A DNA stretch of 64,000 nucleotides from Pseudomonas fluorescens (GCF_902498185.1 NZ_CABVIX010000002.1:496001-560000), one strand, 5' to 3'. Positions 41,035 to 52,300 are shown, counted from the first letter of the stretch. Notes: generated by a model from the letters alone, not told the origin. Numbers and translations: made by a program.

Positions 41035-42035
41035 TGGGCGTTCTCCTGGTCCAGTTGTCGTTGCGCGGTCTGTCCGCTCATGGCCATGGACAGCACGGCC
41101 ATGCGCACGGCGATGCCGTAGGTCACCTGGTTGAGAATCACCGAATGGGCGCCGTCGGCGACGGCCGACTCGATCTCCACGCCGCGATTGATCGGCCCCG
41201 GGTGCATGACGATGGCGTCTGGCTTGGCGCCGGCCAGGCGCGCGGTGGTCAGGCCGAACAGGCGGTAGAACTCGCCTTCGCTGGGAAGCAGGCCGCCAGC
41301 CATGCGCTCACGCTGCAGACGCAACATGATCACCACGTCGACGTCCTTGAGGCCTTCGGTCAGGTCGGTGTAGACCTTGACTCCGTATTGCTCGATGCCG
41401 ATCGGCAGCAGCGTCTTGGGGCCAATCACACGGATATCCGGGCAACCGAGCGCCCTGAGCGCGAGCATGTTCGAGCGTGCGACCCGCGAGTGCAGAATGT
41501 CACCGACGATCGCCACTGACAGGTTCTCGAAGCTGCCCTTGTGCCGACGGATGGTAAGCATGTCGAGCATGCCCTGGGTCGGGTGCGCGTGGCGGCCATC
41601 GCCACCGTTGATGATGGCCACGTCCGGGCAGACATGCTCGGCAATGAAATGAGCGGCGCCGGAGTCGGCATGGCGCACGACAAACATGTCGGCGGCCATG
41701 GCTTCGAGGTTGCGCAGGGTGTCGAACAGCGTTTCGCCCTTGCTGGTCGAAGAGGTCGACACGTTCAGCGTGATCACATCGGCCGACAGCCGCTGGGCGG
41801 CCAGTTCGAAGGTGGTGCGGGTGCGGGTGGAGTTCTCGAAGAACACGTTGCAGACGGTCTTGCCGCGCAGCAACGGGACTTTTTTCACGGCCCGAGCGCC
41901 CACTTCGAGGAAGGAGTCTGCGGTGTCGAGGATCTCGGTCAACAGTTCGCGGGGCAAGCCGTCGAGGGAGAGAAAGTGGCGTAGCTGGCCCTGATCGTTG
42001 AGCTGCAGCGGGCGCTTGGCGTCGATTGGCGTCAT
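41031..42035 (-). CDS. pyrB: Aspartate carbamoyltransferase catalytic subunit
   Basis: 334-residue enzyme joining carbamoyl phosphate and aspartate. The carbamoyl-phosphate motif [13 protein letters not shown] and the HPGPINRG segment are clear. The N-terminus is about 20-25 residues longer than the E. coli protein, as in other pseudomonads, where this extension takes part in nucleotide binding and complex assembly. It lies 13 bp after pyrR and overlaps pyrC'. Confidence 0.96.
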   Translation of the reverse strand: MTPIDAKRPLQLNDQGQLRHFLSLDGLPRELLTEILDTADSFLEVGARAVKKVPLLRGKTVCNVFFENSTRTRTTFELAAQRLSADVITLNVSTSSTSKGETLFDTLRNLEAMAADMFVVRHADSGAAHFIAEHVCPDVAIINGGDGRHAHPTQGMLDMLTIRRHKGSFENLSVAIVGDILHSRVARSNMLALRALGCPDIRVIGPKTLLPIGIEQYGVKVYTDLTEGLKDVDVVIMLRLQRERMAGGLLPSEGEFYRLFGLTTARLAGAKPDAIVMHPGPINRGVEIESAVADGAHSVILNQVTYGIAVRMAVLSMAMSGQTAQRQLDQENAQ

Positions 42036-42048
42036 CGCGGGGGACTCT

Positions 42049-42567
42049 TTAAAGGGCGGAAGCGCAGGCGTAGTCCTGGCGCTCGAGGGCGAGCGGTGCG
42101 GGTCCGGTCAATTTTACCCGTTCATGGGGGGCCAGCGACAGGGTGGCACCGAGCACGTTTGGCCGGATCGGCAGTTCGCCGGCGTCCAGATCGAGCAGGC
42201 AGACCAGGGTTACGCTGGCCGGGCGGCCGTAATCGAACAGTTCGTTGAGTGCGGCGCGGATAGTGCGCCCGCTCATCAGCACGTCATCGACCAGCACCAG
42301 GTGCTGGCCCTCGATTTCGAACGGCAGTTGCGAGGGGCGCACCTGCGGGTGCAGGCCATTCTGGCTGAAGTCGTCGCGGTAGAACGAGACGTCCAGGGTG
42401 CCCAGGGGGCTGTCGCTGCCCAGTGCTTCGAGCAGGGCCTGGGCGACCCAGACGCCGCCCGTGCGGATGCCGATGAAGCGCGGCTCGGTGATGCCGCGCC
42501 GGGCCAGGTGCGCGCGCAGGTCGACGGCCATCTGCCGGATCAGCTCGGCGGGGTTGGGTAGGCTCAT
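42049..42567 (-). CDS. pyrR: PyrR bifunctional pyrimidine regulator / uracil phosphoribosyltransferase
   Basis: 172-residue PRT-fold protein. The PRPP-binding loop is [17 protein letters not shown], and [13 protein letters not shown] is at the N-terminal side. In Gram-positives PyrR attenuates pyr transcription by binding RNA; in Pseudomonas it has been linked to regulation of pyrimidine genes as well. The 13-bp spacing to pyrB leaves no room for an attenuator between them. Confidence 0.94.
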   Translation of the reverse strand: MSLPNPAELIRQMAVDLRAHLARRGITEPRFIGIRTGGVWVAQALLEALGSDSPLGTLDVSFYRDDFSQNGLHPQVRPSQLPFEIEGQHLVLVDDVLMSGRTIRAALNELFDYGRPASVTLVCLLDLDAGELPIRPNVLGATLSLAPHERVKLTGPAPLALERQDYACASAL

Positions 42568-42613
42568 GCTTGCTCCTCAAGACGCCGGGTAGCTCCGGCT
42601 TGAAACCGATGGG

Positions 42614-43045
42614 TTACTGCCCGCTGTTGGCATCCAGCCAGCCTTGCAGGAGCAGGGCGGCGGCGATGGCATCGACCGGATTGTCCCGATAGCTGCCACG
42701 CTGGCCACCGCGGGCCAGGCGTTCGCCCTTGGCCTCGAAGGTGGTCAGGCGTTCATCGTGGGTGTGCACGGGCAGGTTGAAGCGGCCATTGAGACGGCGA
42801 GCGAACTTTTCGGCGCGGGCGCTCATCTCGCTGGGGGTTCCGTCCATGTTGAGCGGCAGGCCCACGACGATGGCGTCGGGCTGCCACTCCTTGATCAGTT
42901 TTTCAACCTGGTCCCAGTCCGGTACGCCGTTCTGTGCCTTCAGGGTGCACAGCTCGCGAGCCTGGCCGGTGATCATCTGGGCGACGGCGACGCCGATTTG
43001 CCGGGTGCCATAGTCAAAGCCCAGTAACAGGCGCAATTGAGCCAT
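42614..43045 (-). CDS. ruvX: Holliday junction resolvase-like protein RuvX (YqgF)
   Basis: 143-residue RNase H-fold protein with LLLGFDYGTRQIGVAV at the N-terminus and VVGLPLNMDGTPSE and THDERLTTFEA further on, which carry the acidic active-site residues. Members take part in 16S rRNA 5'-end processing. The start is the ATG at 43045, overlapping the algH stop by one base. Confidence 0.95.
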   Translation of the reverse strand: MAQLRLLLGFDYGTRQIGVAVAQMITGQARELCTLKAQNGVPDWDQVEKLIKEWQPDAIVVGLPLNMDGTPSEMSARAEKFARRLNGRFNLPVHTHDERLTTFEAKGERLARGGQRGSYRDNPVDAIAAALLLQGWLDANSGQ

Positions 43046-43614
43046 CAGGCGTGACCCGCTTGGCTGGTCAGCAGGCTCAGGTTGATACCCAGGCTGGCGG
43101 CGGCTGCGTCAAGGCGGAGCTCGCTGGCCGTTGCGAAGAGAATCTCGGGGTCGAAAGGGCAGTTGAGCCAGGCGTTGTCGGCCAGCTCCGCTTCAAGCTG
43201 GCCCGCTTCCCAGCCGGCATAGCCAAGGGTGATCAGGCTTTTTTTCGGGCCCAGGCCATCGGCGATCGCAAACAGCACATCCTGAGAGGTGGACAGCGAC
43301 AGCCCGCCCAGCTCGACCGTCGCCTGGAAGCTGCATTCGCTGGAATGCAGCACGAAGCCACGGTCGGTCTGCACCGGCCCGCCGCCGTAGATCGGCACAC
43401 GCAAGCAACTGGCCGGCGGTTCGGTTTCGGGGCGCAGCTGCTCGAGAATATCGGCCAGGTTGAGTTCCTGCGGCCGGTTGACCACCAGGCCCATGGCACC
43501 ATTGGCGGTGTGCTCGACGATGTAGGTGAGGGTCTGGGCAAAGTTCGGATCCGCCATGTGCGGCATGGCGATCAGGAACTGATGCTTGAGGTAGCTCGGG
43601 CTGAGGGTCTTCAT
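43045..43614 (-). CDS. algH: YqgE/AlgH family protein
   Basis: 189-residue protein of the UPF0301 family; motifs HQFLIAMPHMADPNFAQT and GAMGLVVNRP are characteristic. In Pseudomonas it was named for an effect on alginate production, but the biochemical role is unclear. The ATG at 43614 (MKTLSPSYLKHQ) fits the family better than an upstream in-frame ATG. It lies between the TonB-like gene and ruvX in a minus-strand run. Confidence 0.93.
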   Translation of the reverse strand: MKTLSPSYLKHQFLIAMPHMADPNFAQTLTYIVEHTANGAMGLVVNRPQELNLADILEQLRPETEPPASCLRVPIYGGGPVQTDRGFVLHSSECSFQATVELGGLSLSTSQDVLFAIADGLGPKKSLITLGYAGWEAGQLEAELADNAWLNCPFDPEILFATASELRLDAAAASLGINLSLLTSQAGHA

Positions 43615-43664
43615 GCCTGATAGTGTGGCGTCGACTGGCGAGGCTGACAAGATGGCTGTAGACC

Positions 43665-44567
43665 CTAGTTGCTAGATAGCCGGTCGCCGCGTGCGAAGCG
43701 CCAGGTGCGGATGATCTCCAACCGGTCAAACTCGGCGAGGTCTCCGGTGAACGGCGCGAACGGCGCGGCGAGGCGCACGATGCGCTGGGCCGCCTGGTCC
43801 AGCAGCGGCTGGCCGGACGACTCAAGGACCAGTACTTCGAACAGCGAGCCATCGCGGTTGATCGACACCATCATCCGCAAGCTGCCGTAGATCTGCTGGC
43901 GGCGCGCTTCATCCGGGTAGTTGAGGTTGCCGACCCGCTCGACCTTCTTGCGCCACTCTTCCTTGTACCAGGCGCCCTTGTCGCGCATGGTCGAGGCGGC
44001 ATTCAGGCGGTGGATGCGCGGTCGCTTGGCATACATCTGCTGCTCGTTCGACAGCTCTGCCTCGAGGCTGGCGATCTGGCTGGACAGCTGCGAGCTGTCG
44101 AATTCGGGTACGGCCGCCTGGGGCTTGGGCTGCGGCTTGCTTTCCTTCGGCGTGGTCTCGACCTTGTGGGCCTTGGGCGCCTGGGTCGTCACGGCCGACT
44201 TGGCGTGGGTTGGCGTTCGCACGTCGGGCCGGGCGGCCGGTGGCGGGGTGACCTTGTTGATCTTGCTGTCCTGGAAGGGTGCCACCTCCGTGGTGGTAGG
44301 CACGGCCTTCTTGTCCAGGGTGCCGCTGCCTTGCTGGTTTTCCTGGGCCTGGAAATCGGCTTTCTCTGGCGCCTTCTCGCTTTTGAAGGTAGCCAGGGTG
44401 ATCTCCATGGTGCGGCGGATCTCGGTGGGCTTGGTGAACGAAAAACCAACCCCCAGGATCAGCGCCAGGTGTACCAGGGCCGCAAGAAACAGGGTAAAGC
44501 CGAGCCGGTCCGCCGGGCGTATGCGGGGTGGAGTCAGTTCGGCAGGGATGTCAGCAGGCAGGGTCAT
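43665..44567 (-). CDS. TonB-family energy transducer
   Basis: 300-residue inner-membrane protein with one N-terminal helix (about 30-50, FTLFLAALVHLALILGVGFSF), a long Pro/Lys/Thr-rich periplasmic spacer, a helical stretch (QLSSQIASLEAELSNEQQMY) and a C-terminal TonB domain (NLNYPDEARRQQIYGSLRMM...FEVLVLESSG). No exbB or exbD is adjacent, so it may share them or act differently from the iron-uptake TonB. Start ATG at 44567 (MTLPADIPAEL). Confidence 0.9.
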   Translation of the reverse strand: MTLPADIPAELTPPRIRPADRLGFTLFLAALVHLALILGVGFSFTKPTEIRRTMEITLATFKSEKAPEKADFQAQENQQGSGTLDKKAVPTTTEVAPFQDSKINKVTPPPAARPDVRTPTHAKSAVTTQAPKAHKVETTPKESKPQPKPQAAVPEFDSSQLSSQIASLEAELSNEQQMYAKRPRIHRLNAASTMRDKGAWYKEEWRKKVERVGNLNYPDEARRQQIYGSLRMMVSINRDGSLFEVLVLESSGQPLLDQAAQRIVRLAAPFAPFTGDLAEFDRLEIIRTWRFARGDRLSSN

Positions 44568-44588
44568 CGAATGTCCAAGGAGCAGATA

Positions 44589-44660
44589 CAAGCTTCAAGC
44601 TTCAAGCTGCAAGTAAAAGCGGGTTTTGCATTGGGTGCTCTTGCCTGCAGCTTACAGCTT
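44589..44660. repeat. Intergenic hairpin repeat, copy 2 (gshB-tonB)
   Basis: Left side CAAGCTTCAAGCTTCAAGC followed by TGCAAGTAAAAGC, right side GCTCTTGCCTGCAGCTTAC, forming an imperfect stem. It overlaps the last codon of gshB. Same arm motif as copies 1, 3 and 4. Confidence 0.65.
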
Positions 44661-45630
44661 ATGCCTTGGGGCTGCTGCTGCGCGCCTTGAGCTGGCGATC
44701 AATGGCGTCCATCAATTGCGCGCCGATCCGCGTGCCATAGGCGTTGTCGATTTCGCGGATGCAGGTCGGGCTGGTCACGTTGATTTCGGTGAGATAGTCA
44801 CCGATCACGTCCAGGCCGACGAACAAAAGGCCCTTTTCACGCAAGGTCGGACCGACCTGGGCGGCGATCCAGCGATCGCGCTCGCTCAGCTCGCGCGCCT
44901 CGCCCCGCCCGCCCGCAGCCAGGTTGCCGCGGGTTTCGCCGCTGGCCGGAATACGTGCCAGGCAGTAAGGCACCGGCTCGCCGTCGATCATCAGGATGCG
45001 CTTGTCACCGTCCTTGATCGCGGGCAGGAAGGCTTGTGCCATGATCTGCTGCTGGCCGTGCTGGGTGAGGGTTTCGAGAATCACCGAGAGGTTGGGATCG
45101 CCCTGGCGATGGCGGAATACCGACGCGCCGCCCATGCCGTCCAGCGGCTTGAGGATCACGTCACCATGGGTGGCGGCGAATTCACGCAGGATATCGGCGC
45201 GGCGGCTGACCAGGGTCGGCGCCATGCACTGGGGAAAACGCGTGGCGAAGAGTTTTTCATTGCAATCGCGCAGGCTCTGCGGGCGGTTGACCACCAGCAC
45301 GCCCTCGGCCTCGGCTTGCTCCAGCAGGTAGGTGCTGTAGACAAACTCCATGTCGAAGGGCGGATCCTTGCGCATCAGGAGGGTATCCAGCTCGCTCAGC
45401 GCGCTGTCCTGCTCCTCGCCCAGCTCGAACCAGCGTGCCGGATCGGCGAACACCTTCAGTGGGCGCATGCGGGCGCGCGCCTGGCCGGCGCCCTGATAGA
45501 GGTCGCGCTGCTCCATGTAGAACAGCGACCAGCCGCGCTCCTGGGCGGCCAGCAGCATGGCCAGCGAGCTGTCCTTCTTGTAGGAGATGCCCGCAATGGG
45601 GTCCATGACAATCCCGAGGCGAACGCTCAT
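44659..45630 (-). CDS. gshB: Glutathione synthetase
   Basis: 323-residue ATP-grasp ligase joining gamma-glutamylcysteine and glycine. N-terminal LGIVMDPIAGISYKKDSSL, the ATP-binding VILKPLDGMGGASVFRH and the C-terminal NVTSPTCIREID are clear. Length is close to the family norm (about 316). It is divergent from pilG; its stop lies inside a hairpin repeat. Confidence 0.97.
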   Translation of the reverse strand: MSVRLGIVMDPIAGISYKKDSSLAMLLAAQERGWSLFYMEQRDLYQGAGQARARMRPLKVFADPARWFELGEEQDSALSELDTLLMRKDPPFDMEFVYSTYLLEQAEAEGVLVVNRPQSLRDCNEKLFATRFPQCMAPTLVSRRADILREFAATHGDVILKPLDGMGGASVFRHRQGDPNLSVILETLTQHGQQQIMAQAFLPAIKDGDKRILMIDGEPVPYCLARIPASGETRGNLAAGGRGEARELSERDRWIAAQVGPTLREKGLLFVGLDVIGDYLTEINVTSPTCIREIDNAYGTRIGAQLMDAIDRQLKARSSSPKA

Positions 45631-45788
45631 GGGTGATTCCTCTGGGCGGCGTGCGCCGCGGTAGTTCGAATGAAAAGTGGCGTCAGGGTGGCGCTCGCGG
45701 CGCGGATGGTCAAGGGGCAGCGCGTCGCGGGCCCGTGGGCCAATGGAATGCCATCCCGGAGTATGCTAAAAAGACCCAATTCAGCGGC

Positions 45789-45872
45789 AAGCTTCGAGCT
45801 GCAAGCTGCAAGGAAGAGCCTGTCCGGTATCGACTCGCTTTTTCTCTTGCAGCTTGAGGCTTGCAGCTCGCA
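45789..45872. repeat. Intergenic hairpin repeat, copy 3 (gshB-pilG)
   Basis: Left side AGCTTCGAGCTGCAAGCTGC, right side TTCTCTTGCAGCTTGAGGCT then TGCAGCTCGCAG, forming a long imperfect stem. It lies in the divergent intergenic region just 24 bp before the pilG start, so it may sit in the pilG leader. Confidence 0.65.
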
Positions 45873-45896
45873 GCGGGCAGCGATGGTAGCGCAAAT

Positions 45897-46298
45897 ATGG
45901 AACAGCCACTGAAGGTGATGGTGATCGACGACTCGCGCACGATCCGCCGCACCGCCCAGATGTTGCTCGGCGAAGCAGGCTGCGAGGTGATAACCGCCTG
46001 CGACGGCTTCGATGCCCTGGCCAAGATCGTCGACCACCAGCCCCGGATCATCTTTGTCGATGTGCTGATGCCGCGCCTGGATGGTTATCAGACTTGCGCC
46101 CTGATCAAGCACAACAGCGCCTTCAAGGATGTACCGGTGATCCTCCTGTCCTCGCGTGACGGCCTGTTCGACAAGGCCCGCGGACGGATGGTGGGGTCCG
46201 ATCAGTTCCTCACCAAACCCTTCAGCAAGGACGAGCTGCTCGATGCGATCAAGGCCCATGTGCCCGGGTTCACCGCGCAAGAACAACACGCACCCTGA
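45897..46298 (+). CDS. pilG: Twitching motility response regulator PilG
   Basis: 133-residue single-domain CheY-like receiver. VMVIDDSRTIRRTAQ provides the acidic pocket, FVDVLMPRLDGYQ holds the phosphoacceptor Asp, and FLTKPFSKDEL carries the conserved Lys. It transmits ChpA signals to the type IV pilus extension motor. The ATG at 45897 (MEQPLKVMVID) has only a weak ribosome site. First gene of the Pil-Chp operon. Confidence 0.94.
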   Translation: MEQPLKVMVIDDSRTIRRTAQMLLGEAGCEVITACDGFDALAKIVDHQPRIIFVDVLMPRLDGYQTCALIKHNSAFKDVPVILLSSRDGLFDKARGRMVGSDQFLTKPFSKDELLDAIKAHVPGFTAQEQHAP

Positions 46299-46343
46299 CA
46301 TCGCCCGCCCGGGCGGCGTCTTTTTCCTTCATGGGGAAACAGC

Positions 46344-46709
46344 ATGGCCCGAGTTCTGATTGTCGACGACTCGCCGACAGAAATGTACAAACTGAGCGCG
46401 ATGCTCGAAAAGCACGGCCACCAGGTGCTCAAGGCGGTCAACGGCGCCGATGGAGTCGCCCTGGCACGCCAGGAAAAGCCCGATGCGGTCTTGATGGACA
46501 TCGTCATGCCCGGCATGAATGGCTTCCAGGCCACCCGCCAGCTCAGCAAGGACCCGGACACCAAAGGCATCCCGGTCATCATCGTCACCACCAAGGACCA
46601 GGAAACCGACAAGGTCTGGGGCGAGCGACAGGGTGCTCGCGACTATCTGGTCAAGCCGGTCGACGAAGACACCCTGATCAGGAAGCTCAAAGGTGTGCTG
46701 CCAGCTTGA
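46344..46709 (+). CDS. pilH: Twitching motility response regulator PilH
   Basis: 121-residue single-domain receiver (MARVLIVDDSPTEMYKLSAM, VLMDIVMPGMNGFQ, YLVKPVDEDTL). It opposes PilG in the Pil-Chp pathway, as a phosphate sink or retraction regulator. The spacing to pilG is 45 bp. A GC hairpin-like stretch in the gap (CGCCCGGGCGGCG region at about 46305) could reduce read-through. Confidence 0.94.
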   Translation: MARVLIVDDSPTEMYKLSAMLEKHGHQVLKAVNGADGVALARQEKPDAVLMDIVMPGMNGFQATRQLSKDPDTKGIPVIIVTTKDQETDKVWGERQGARDYLVKPVDEDTLIRKLKGVLPA

Positions 46710-47260
46710 CCACCCGCCCACAAGGGACGTCGCTGACGGCCTTCGAACTGCTGCTCGACATCGATCGGCGCTGCCGCTTTCTGGTGGCCGACCCGCCCCC
46801 TCAGGAAACACGCCTCGAGCACTGGAGCGGCATCGGTTTTCGCGTGGCCGGCCAGTGGTTCGTGGCGCCCATGGGCGAAATCGCCGAAGTGCTGCACGAA
46901 CCGCGCAGCAGCCGGGTGCCCGGGGTTCAGCCCTGGGTCTGCGGGGTCGCCAACCTGCGAGGGCGGCTGCTGCCGGTGATGGACCTGAGCGGCTTCTTTG
47001 GGCTTGGCTCGTGCGCCCCGGGCAAACAGCGCCGGGTGCTGGTGCTCGACACCGAAGGACTGTTCGCCGGGCTTCTGGTAGACGAGGTGCTGGGCCTCCA
47101 GCATTTTGCCCTGCAGAGCCTGGAGCTCTCGCCGCCGCGCCTGTTGATCAGCGCTGCGGCGCCGTTCGTGCAGGGGTATTTTGCCCGCGAGCGCGACTGG
47201 GCGATCTTCAGCCCGCTGGCCCTGGCCCAGGCGCCGGGCTTTCTCGATGTGGCGTTGTAG
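46706..47260 (+). CDS. pilI: CheW-like adaptor PilI
   Basis: 184-residue CheW-domain protein linking receptor PilJ to the ChpA kinase. Motifs FRVAGQWFVAPMGEIAEVL, GVANLRGRLLPVMDLSGFF and GLLVDEVLGLQ are typical. The start is uncertain: I take the TTG at 46706, which overlaps the pilH stop (TTGA) and gives a normal length. There is no ATG close by in this frame; an ATG at 46331 in frame lies before pilH and would read through it in another frame. Confidence 0.85.
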   Translation: MTTRPQGTSLTAFELLLDIDRRCRFLVADPPPQETRLEHWSGIGFRVAGQWFVAPMGEIAEVLHEPRSSRVPGVQPWVCGVANLRGRLLPVMDLSGFFGLGSCAPGKQRRVLVLDTEGLFAGLLVDEVLGLQHFALQSLELSPPRLLISAAAPFVQGYFARERDWAIFSPLALAQAPGFLDVAL

Positions 47261-47274
47261 AGGACTAATCGACC

Positions 47275-49323
47275 GTGAGCCAACCCCCCAGCCCGTCCGC
47301 AAACCCGCGCCTGCGCAGCACCGCGCAGATTGCCGTGCTGTTCATCGTGCTGATCCTGTCGATCATCCTGTTGTTCGCCAATTTTGCCTACCTGAACACC
47401 CAGTCCAACTACGACAAGCAGTACATCGGTCATGCCGGCGAGCTGCGCGTGCTGTCCCAGCGCATCGCCAAGAACGCGACCGAGGCGGCCGCAGGCAAGG
47501 GTCTGGCGTTCAAGCTGCTGAGCGACGCGCGCAACGACTTCGAGCGGCGCTGGGGCTATTTGCGCCAGGGCGACCGGGCGACCGGGCTGCCAGAGGCACC
47601 GGCCGGGGTGCGCGATGAGATGGACGCGGTCAAGCGCGACTGGGAAAACCTGCGCAAGAACACCGATACGATCCTGGCCAGCGAGCAGACCGTGCTGTCT
47701 TTGCACCAGGTTGCCGCGACCCTGGCCGAGACCGTGCCGCAGCTGCAGGTCGAGTATGAAAAGGTCGTCGAGATTCTGCTGAAGAGCGGCGCGCCGGCCA
47801 GTCAGGTGGCCGTCGCCCAGCGCCAGTTGTTGCTGGCCGAGCGCATTCTGGGCTCGGTGAATACCGTGCTGGCCGGCGACGATACCTCGGTGCAGGCCGC
47901 CGACGCGTTTGGCCGCGACGCCAACCGCTTCGGACAGGTACTGGAAGGCATGTTGGGCGGCAGCTCGACTATTCAGGTGACCCGCGTCGAGGACGCCGAC
48001 GCCCGGGCACGCCTGGCCGAAATCGCCGAACTGTTCCAGTTCGTCGCGGGCTCGGTCGATGAAATCCTCGAGACTTCGCCCGAACTGCTGCGCGTACGCG
48101 AGGCCGCCGGAAATATCTTCAGCCTGTCGCAGACCTTGCTGGACGAAGCCTCGCACTTGGCCAACAGCTTCGAGAACCTGGCCAGCGGACGCACCCTCGA
48201 TACTGTCGGCGGCTACGCGCTGGGCCTGCTGGCGCTCGCATCGATCATCCTCATCGGCCTGGTCATGGTGCGCACTACCCGCCGCCAGCTGCGCGAGACC
48301 GCCGAGAAGAACGAACGCAACCAGCGAGCGATCATGCGCCTGCTCGACGAGATCGAAGAGCTGGCCGACGGCGACCTGACCGTCACCGTGTCAGTCACCG
48401 AAGAATTCACCGGTGCCATTGCCGACTCCATCAACTACTCGGTCGACCAGTTGCGCGACCTGGTGGCGACCATCAACCACAGCGCCGTGCAGGTGGCCAG
48501 CGCCGTGCAGGACACCAAGAACACCGCGCGCCTGCTGGTCAAGGCTTCCGAGCATCAGGCCGAACAGATCAGCGAGGCCTCGGTTGCCGTCGGCGATATG
48601 GTGGAGTCGATCGACCGGGTATCGGCGCATGCCTACGAGTCGGCGAAGGTGGCCGAGCGTTCGGTGGCCATCGCCAACAAAGGCAACGAAGTGGTGCACA
48701 ACACCATCAACGGCATGGACAACATCCGCGAGCAGATCCAGGACACCGCCAAACGGATCAAGCGTCTGGGCGAGTCCTCCCAGGAGATTGGTGACATCGT
48801 CAGCCTGATCGATGACATTGCCGACCAGACCAATATCCTTGCGCTCAATGCCGCCATCCAGGCCTCGCTCGCCGGTGAAGCAGGGCGCGGCTTTGCCGTG
48901 GTCGCCGACGAGGTGCAGCGCCTGGCCGAGCGTTCGTCCTCCGCCACCCGCCAGATCGAGGCCTTGGTGCGGGCCATCCAGGCCGACACCAACGAAGCAG
49001 TGATCTCCATGGAGCAGACCACCGCCGAGGTGGTTCGCGGTGCGCGCCTGGCACAGGACGCCGGGGTTTCCCTGGCCGAGATCGAAGGCGTCTCGCAGAC
49101 GCTCGCCGAACTTATCCACAGCATCTCCGATGCTGCCCAGCTGCAGACGTCCTCGGCCGGGCAGATTTCCCATACCATGGCGGTGATCCAGCAGATCACG
49201 GCGCAAACCTCCGCAGGCTCCACTGCGACAGCCGACAGCATCCGTCACCTGGCACGCATGGCGAGCGAAATGCGTCGCTCGGTGTCGGGTTTCACCTTGC
49301 CGGCCCCGGCCGAACGCCCTTGA
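47275..49323 (+). CDS. pilJ: Type IV pilus chemoreceptor PilJ
   Basis: 682-residue chemoreceptor. Transmembrane helices at about 16-38 and 311-333 flank a large periplasmic domain containing two PilJ-type helical modules ([20 protein letters not shown] is typical). HAMP and signalling domains follow, with [20 protein letters not shown] at the tip. It senses surface contact or pilins in P. aeruginosa. GTG start at 47275. The signalling tip differs from flagellar-type receptors, fitting use of a separate kinase. Confidence 0.94.
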   Translation: MSQPPSPSANPRLRSTAQIAVLFIVLILSIILLFANFAYLNTQSNYDKQYIGHAGELRVLSQRIAKNATEAAAGKGLAFKLLSDARNDFERRWGYLRQGDRATGLPEAPAGVRDEMDAVKRDWENLRKNTDTILASEQTVLSLHQVAATLAETVPQLQVEYEKVVEILLKSGAPASQVAVAQRQLLLAERILGSVNTVLAGDDTSVQAADAFGRDANRFGQVLEGMLGGSSTIQVTRVEDADARARLAEIAELFQFVAGSVDEILETSPELLRVREAAGNIFSLSQTLLDEASHLANSFENLASGRTLDTVGGYALGLLALASIILIGLVMVRTTRRQLRETAEKNERNQRAIMRLLDEIEELADGDLTVTVSVTEEFTGAIADSINYSVDQLRDLVATINHSAVQVASAVQDTKNTARLLVKASEHQAEQISEASVAVGDMVESIDRVSAHAYESAKVAERSVAIANKGNEVVHNTINGMDNIREQIQDTAKRIKRLGESSQEIGDIVSLIDDIADQTNILALNAAIQASLAGEAGRGFAVVADEVQRLAERSSSATRQIEALVRAIQADTNEAVISMEQTTAEVVRGARLAQDAGVSLAEIEGVSQTLAELIHSISDAAQLQTSSAGQISHTMAVIQQITAQTSAGSTATADSIRHLARMASEMRRSVSGFTLPAPAERP

Positions 49324-49333
49324 GGAATTGAGC

Positions 49334-52300
49334 ATGGCCAATGCAGCACAGGTCCCGTTGCGGCACGACACGGTGGCCCTGGCGTGGACCAAGCCCGCCA
49401 TCCTCGAGTGCCTGGTCCAGGCCCGTCAGGCCCTTGAACAGTTTGCTGGCGCGCCTGCGGACACTGCGGTGCTGAAGGTCTTTCTCGACAACCTGCATCA
49501 GGTCCACGGGTGCCTGCGCATGCTGGAGCTGCCCGGTGCGACGTGTCTGGCCGAAGAGATGGAGCTGCTCGGGAAGGCGTTTGCCGAGGAGCAGATCCTG
49601 CCCCGTGGCGATTGCCTGGGTGCGCTGTTCCGCGGGCTTGAACAGCTGCCGGCCTACCTGGAGCGGCTGCGCAGCGCTCGCCACGACCTGCCTCTGGTGA
49701 TGCTGCCGCTGCTCAACCAGCTGCGTGGCTGCCGAGGCGTCGAGCCCCTGGCCCAGGGCAGTCTCATGGGCGGGGTGCAGCCCGGCCAGGTGCTGGCCGG
49801 TCCGGAAGACCTGGCCAACCTCGACCTGCCGCTGGGCGGCTGGCGTGAGCACATGGAGGCTGGCCAAGGACGTGATGCCCTGAGGTCGGTGGTGCGGGCG
49901 CTGTGCGATGACCTGATGCGCATCAAGGAGCGCCTGGACGTGTACGGGCGTGGCGATCGCCAGCAGCACGGCCAGTTGGAACCGTTGCTGGCGCCGCTGC
50001 GCCAGGTGGCCGATACCCTGGCGGTGCTGGGATTTCAGCAACCACGGCGGGTAATCATCAATCAGGTTCTCGCCGTGCAGAGCCTGGCCTTGGGCCAGCG
50101 CGCCCCGGACGATGCCCTGCTGATGGACGTGGCCGGAGCCTTGCTGTACGTCGAGGCGACACTCAACGGCATGGTCGGACCGCTGGAGGAGGGTGGGCAG
50201 CTACCGGGCACCGGCCTGGCCGAGATCCGTCAGTTGGTGCTGGCCGAGGCACTGACGGTGCTGCAGCAAGCAAAGGAACTGATCGGCGATTGCCTGGAGT
50301 CGGGTTGGTCGCGGCAGCGACTGCAGGCACTCCCGGACCTGCTGCAGCAGATCCGCGGGGCCATGACCATGCTGATGCTGCCCGGCGCGGCCGCCGTCCT
50401 GGGTGGCTGTGCCCAGTATGCTCGCAACGAGTTGCTCGGCCGCACCGAGGCGCTGACGGCACCAGAGCTGGAGCACCTGGCGAATGCTCTAAGCGCCAGC
50501 GAATGCTGCCTGCAATGGCTGATCGCCGACCCGCTGGCCGACACCGCAGGCTTTGTCGAACAGGCGCGCCAGGCGCTTTCGGCCCTCGGTGTGAGGTGTG
50601 AGGTGAGGAAAAGCACCGGCGTGCTCTCCAACACCCTTCAGGTGCTGGCAATCAGCGATGCCGGTCTGGTAGTCGAAGTCGACTCCGGGCTTGACCCGCA
50701 GCTGCTTGATATTTTCCACAATGAGGCAAACGGGCACCTGGCCACGCTCGAAGGCGTCCTGGAGGAAGCCGTTAGGCATGGCGTGTCTGTCATCACCGAC
50801 AACCTGCAGCGGGCCCTGCATACCCTCAAGGGCAGCGCGGCCATGGCGGGGGTCGTGCCTGTCGCCCAACTGGCGACCGCCCTCGACCGTCTGGCCCGCG
50901 AATACAAAGCGCATCAGCTGAGCCTGCTGCCCGACGATCTCGAGCTGCTGGAAGAGGCACTCAGGTTGCTGCGGCGAGGACTGGCGCAGCTCGGCAGCAC
51001 GCCGCTGGCTCCGATTGCCGGTGCCGAACACTTGATCGAGCAGGTCGACGAGGCCGTCGACATGCGGTTGCTGGCGCTGCAAGACACGCCTGACCAAGCC
51101 CGCCGGCCTCGGCGAGATCCGCAGTTGATCGCAAGCTTTCTGGCCCAGGGCATGGACATTCTGCTCGATGCCGAGTCGTTGCTCTCGCGCTGGCAGGAGC
51201 ACCCGGGCGAGCGTCAGGAACTCGATGCCCTGCTCGACGAGCTGACCACCCTCGGCCAAGGCGCGCACCTGGCCGACCTGTGGCAGGTGGACGAAGTCTG
51301 CGAAGCCTTGCTTGACCTCTATGGCGCGGTCGAGGAGGGCAGCCTGGGTGCCAGCGCGAGGTTCTTCGCGCAGGCGCAGCACGCTCATGAAGCGCTCATC
51401 GACATGCTTGACGAGATTGCCGCAGGCCAGGAGGTGACGGCGCGGCCTGAGTGCCTGGAGGCCCTGCGCGGGCTGCTGGGCGAGGGCCTGGCGCCGTCGG
51501 CCACCGGCCTGGTCAGCCGCGACAATGGCGTCACCGAACTGAGCCGGGCAAGCGCGATGGCGCTGGGCGTGCCGTTGCCGGAGGACAGCAAGGCCCCCGG
51601 CGACAACGAGCTGCTGGATATCTTTCTCGACGAAAGCTCGGACATCGTCGAAAGCGCGGGCGCCGCGCTGGGGCGTTGGCAGGCTGAGCCGCGCAACCTG
51701 GTCGAGGTCGAAAACCTGCTGCGCGACCTGCACACGCTCAAGGGTGGGGCACGCATGGTCGAGATCGCCGCGATCGGCGACTTGGCCCATGAGCTGGAAT
51801 TTCTCTACGAACTGCTGGCCGCTGGGCAGCTGCCGCCCAGCCTGGCGCTGTTCAGCCTGCTGCAGAGCTGCCATGACCGCCTGGCGCAGATGCTCGACGC
51901 TGTGCGCCTTGGGCAGCCGCTGCATGCGGCCACGGCGCTGATCGACTACATCCGCAACTTCAGTAGCGCGGCTCTGGCCGACACCGCCGCGGGGCAGGGA
52001 AAACGCGACCCCGGGCCCGCCGAGACCCCCGCCGCAGTACACGAGCGGGCGCCGGGCGACATGGTCAAGGTGGCTGCCGAGCTGCTCGACAACCTGGGCA
52101 ACCTGGCGGGCGAGCACTCGATCATCCGTGGGCGAATCGAGCAGCAGGTGAACGATGCCCAGGTCGCCCTCGGCGAAATGGAAACCACCCTGGAGCGCAT
52201 GCGCGACCAGCTGCGCCGTCTCGACACGGAGACTCAAGGACAGATCTCCAGCCGCCAGCAGGCCGAGCGCGATGCCTACGAAGACTTCGATCCACTGGAG

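Noticed and set aside
46331..46705. N-terminal extension of pilI upstream of 46706
   Set aside because: It would read pilH in another frame; only the part after 46706 shows CheW-domain character.
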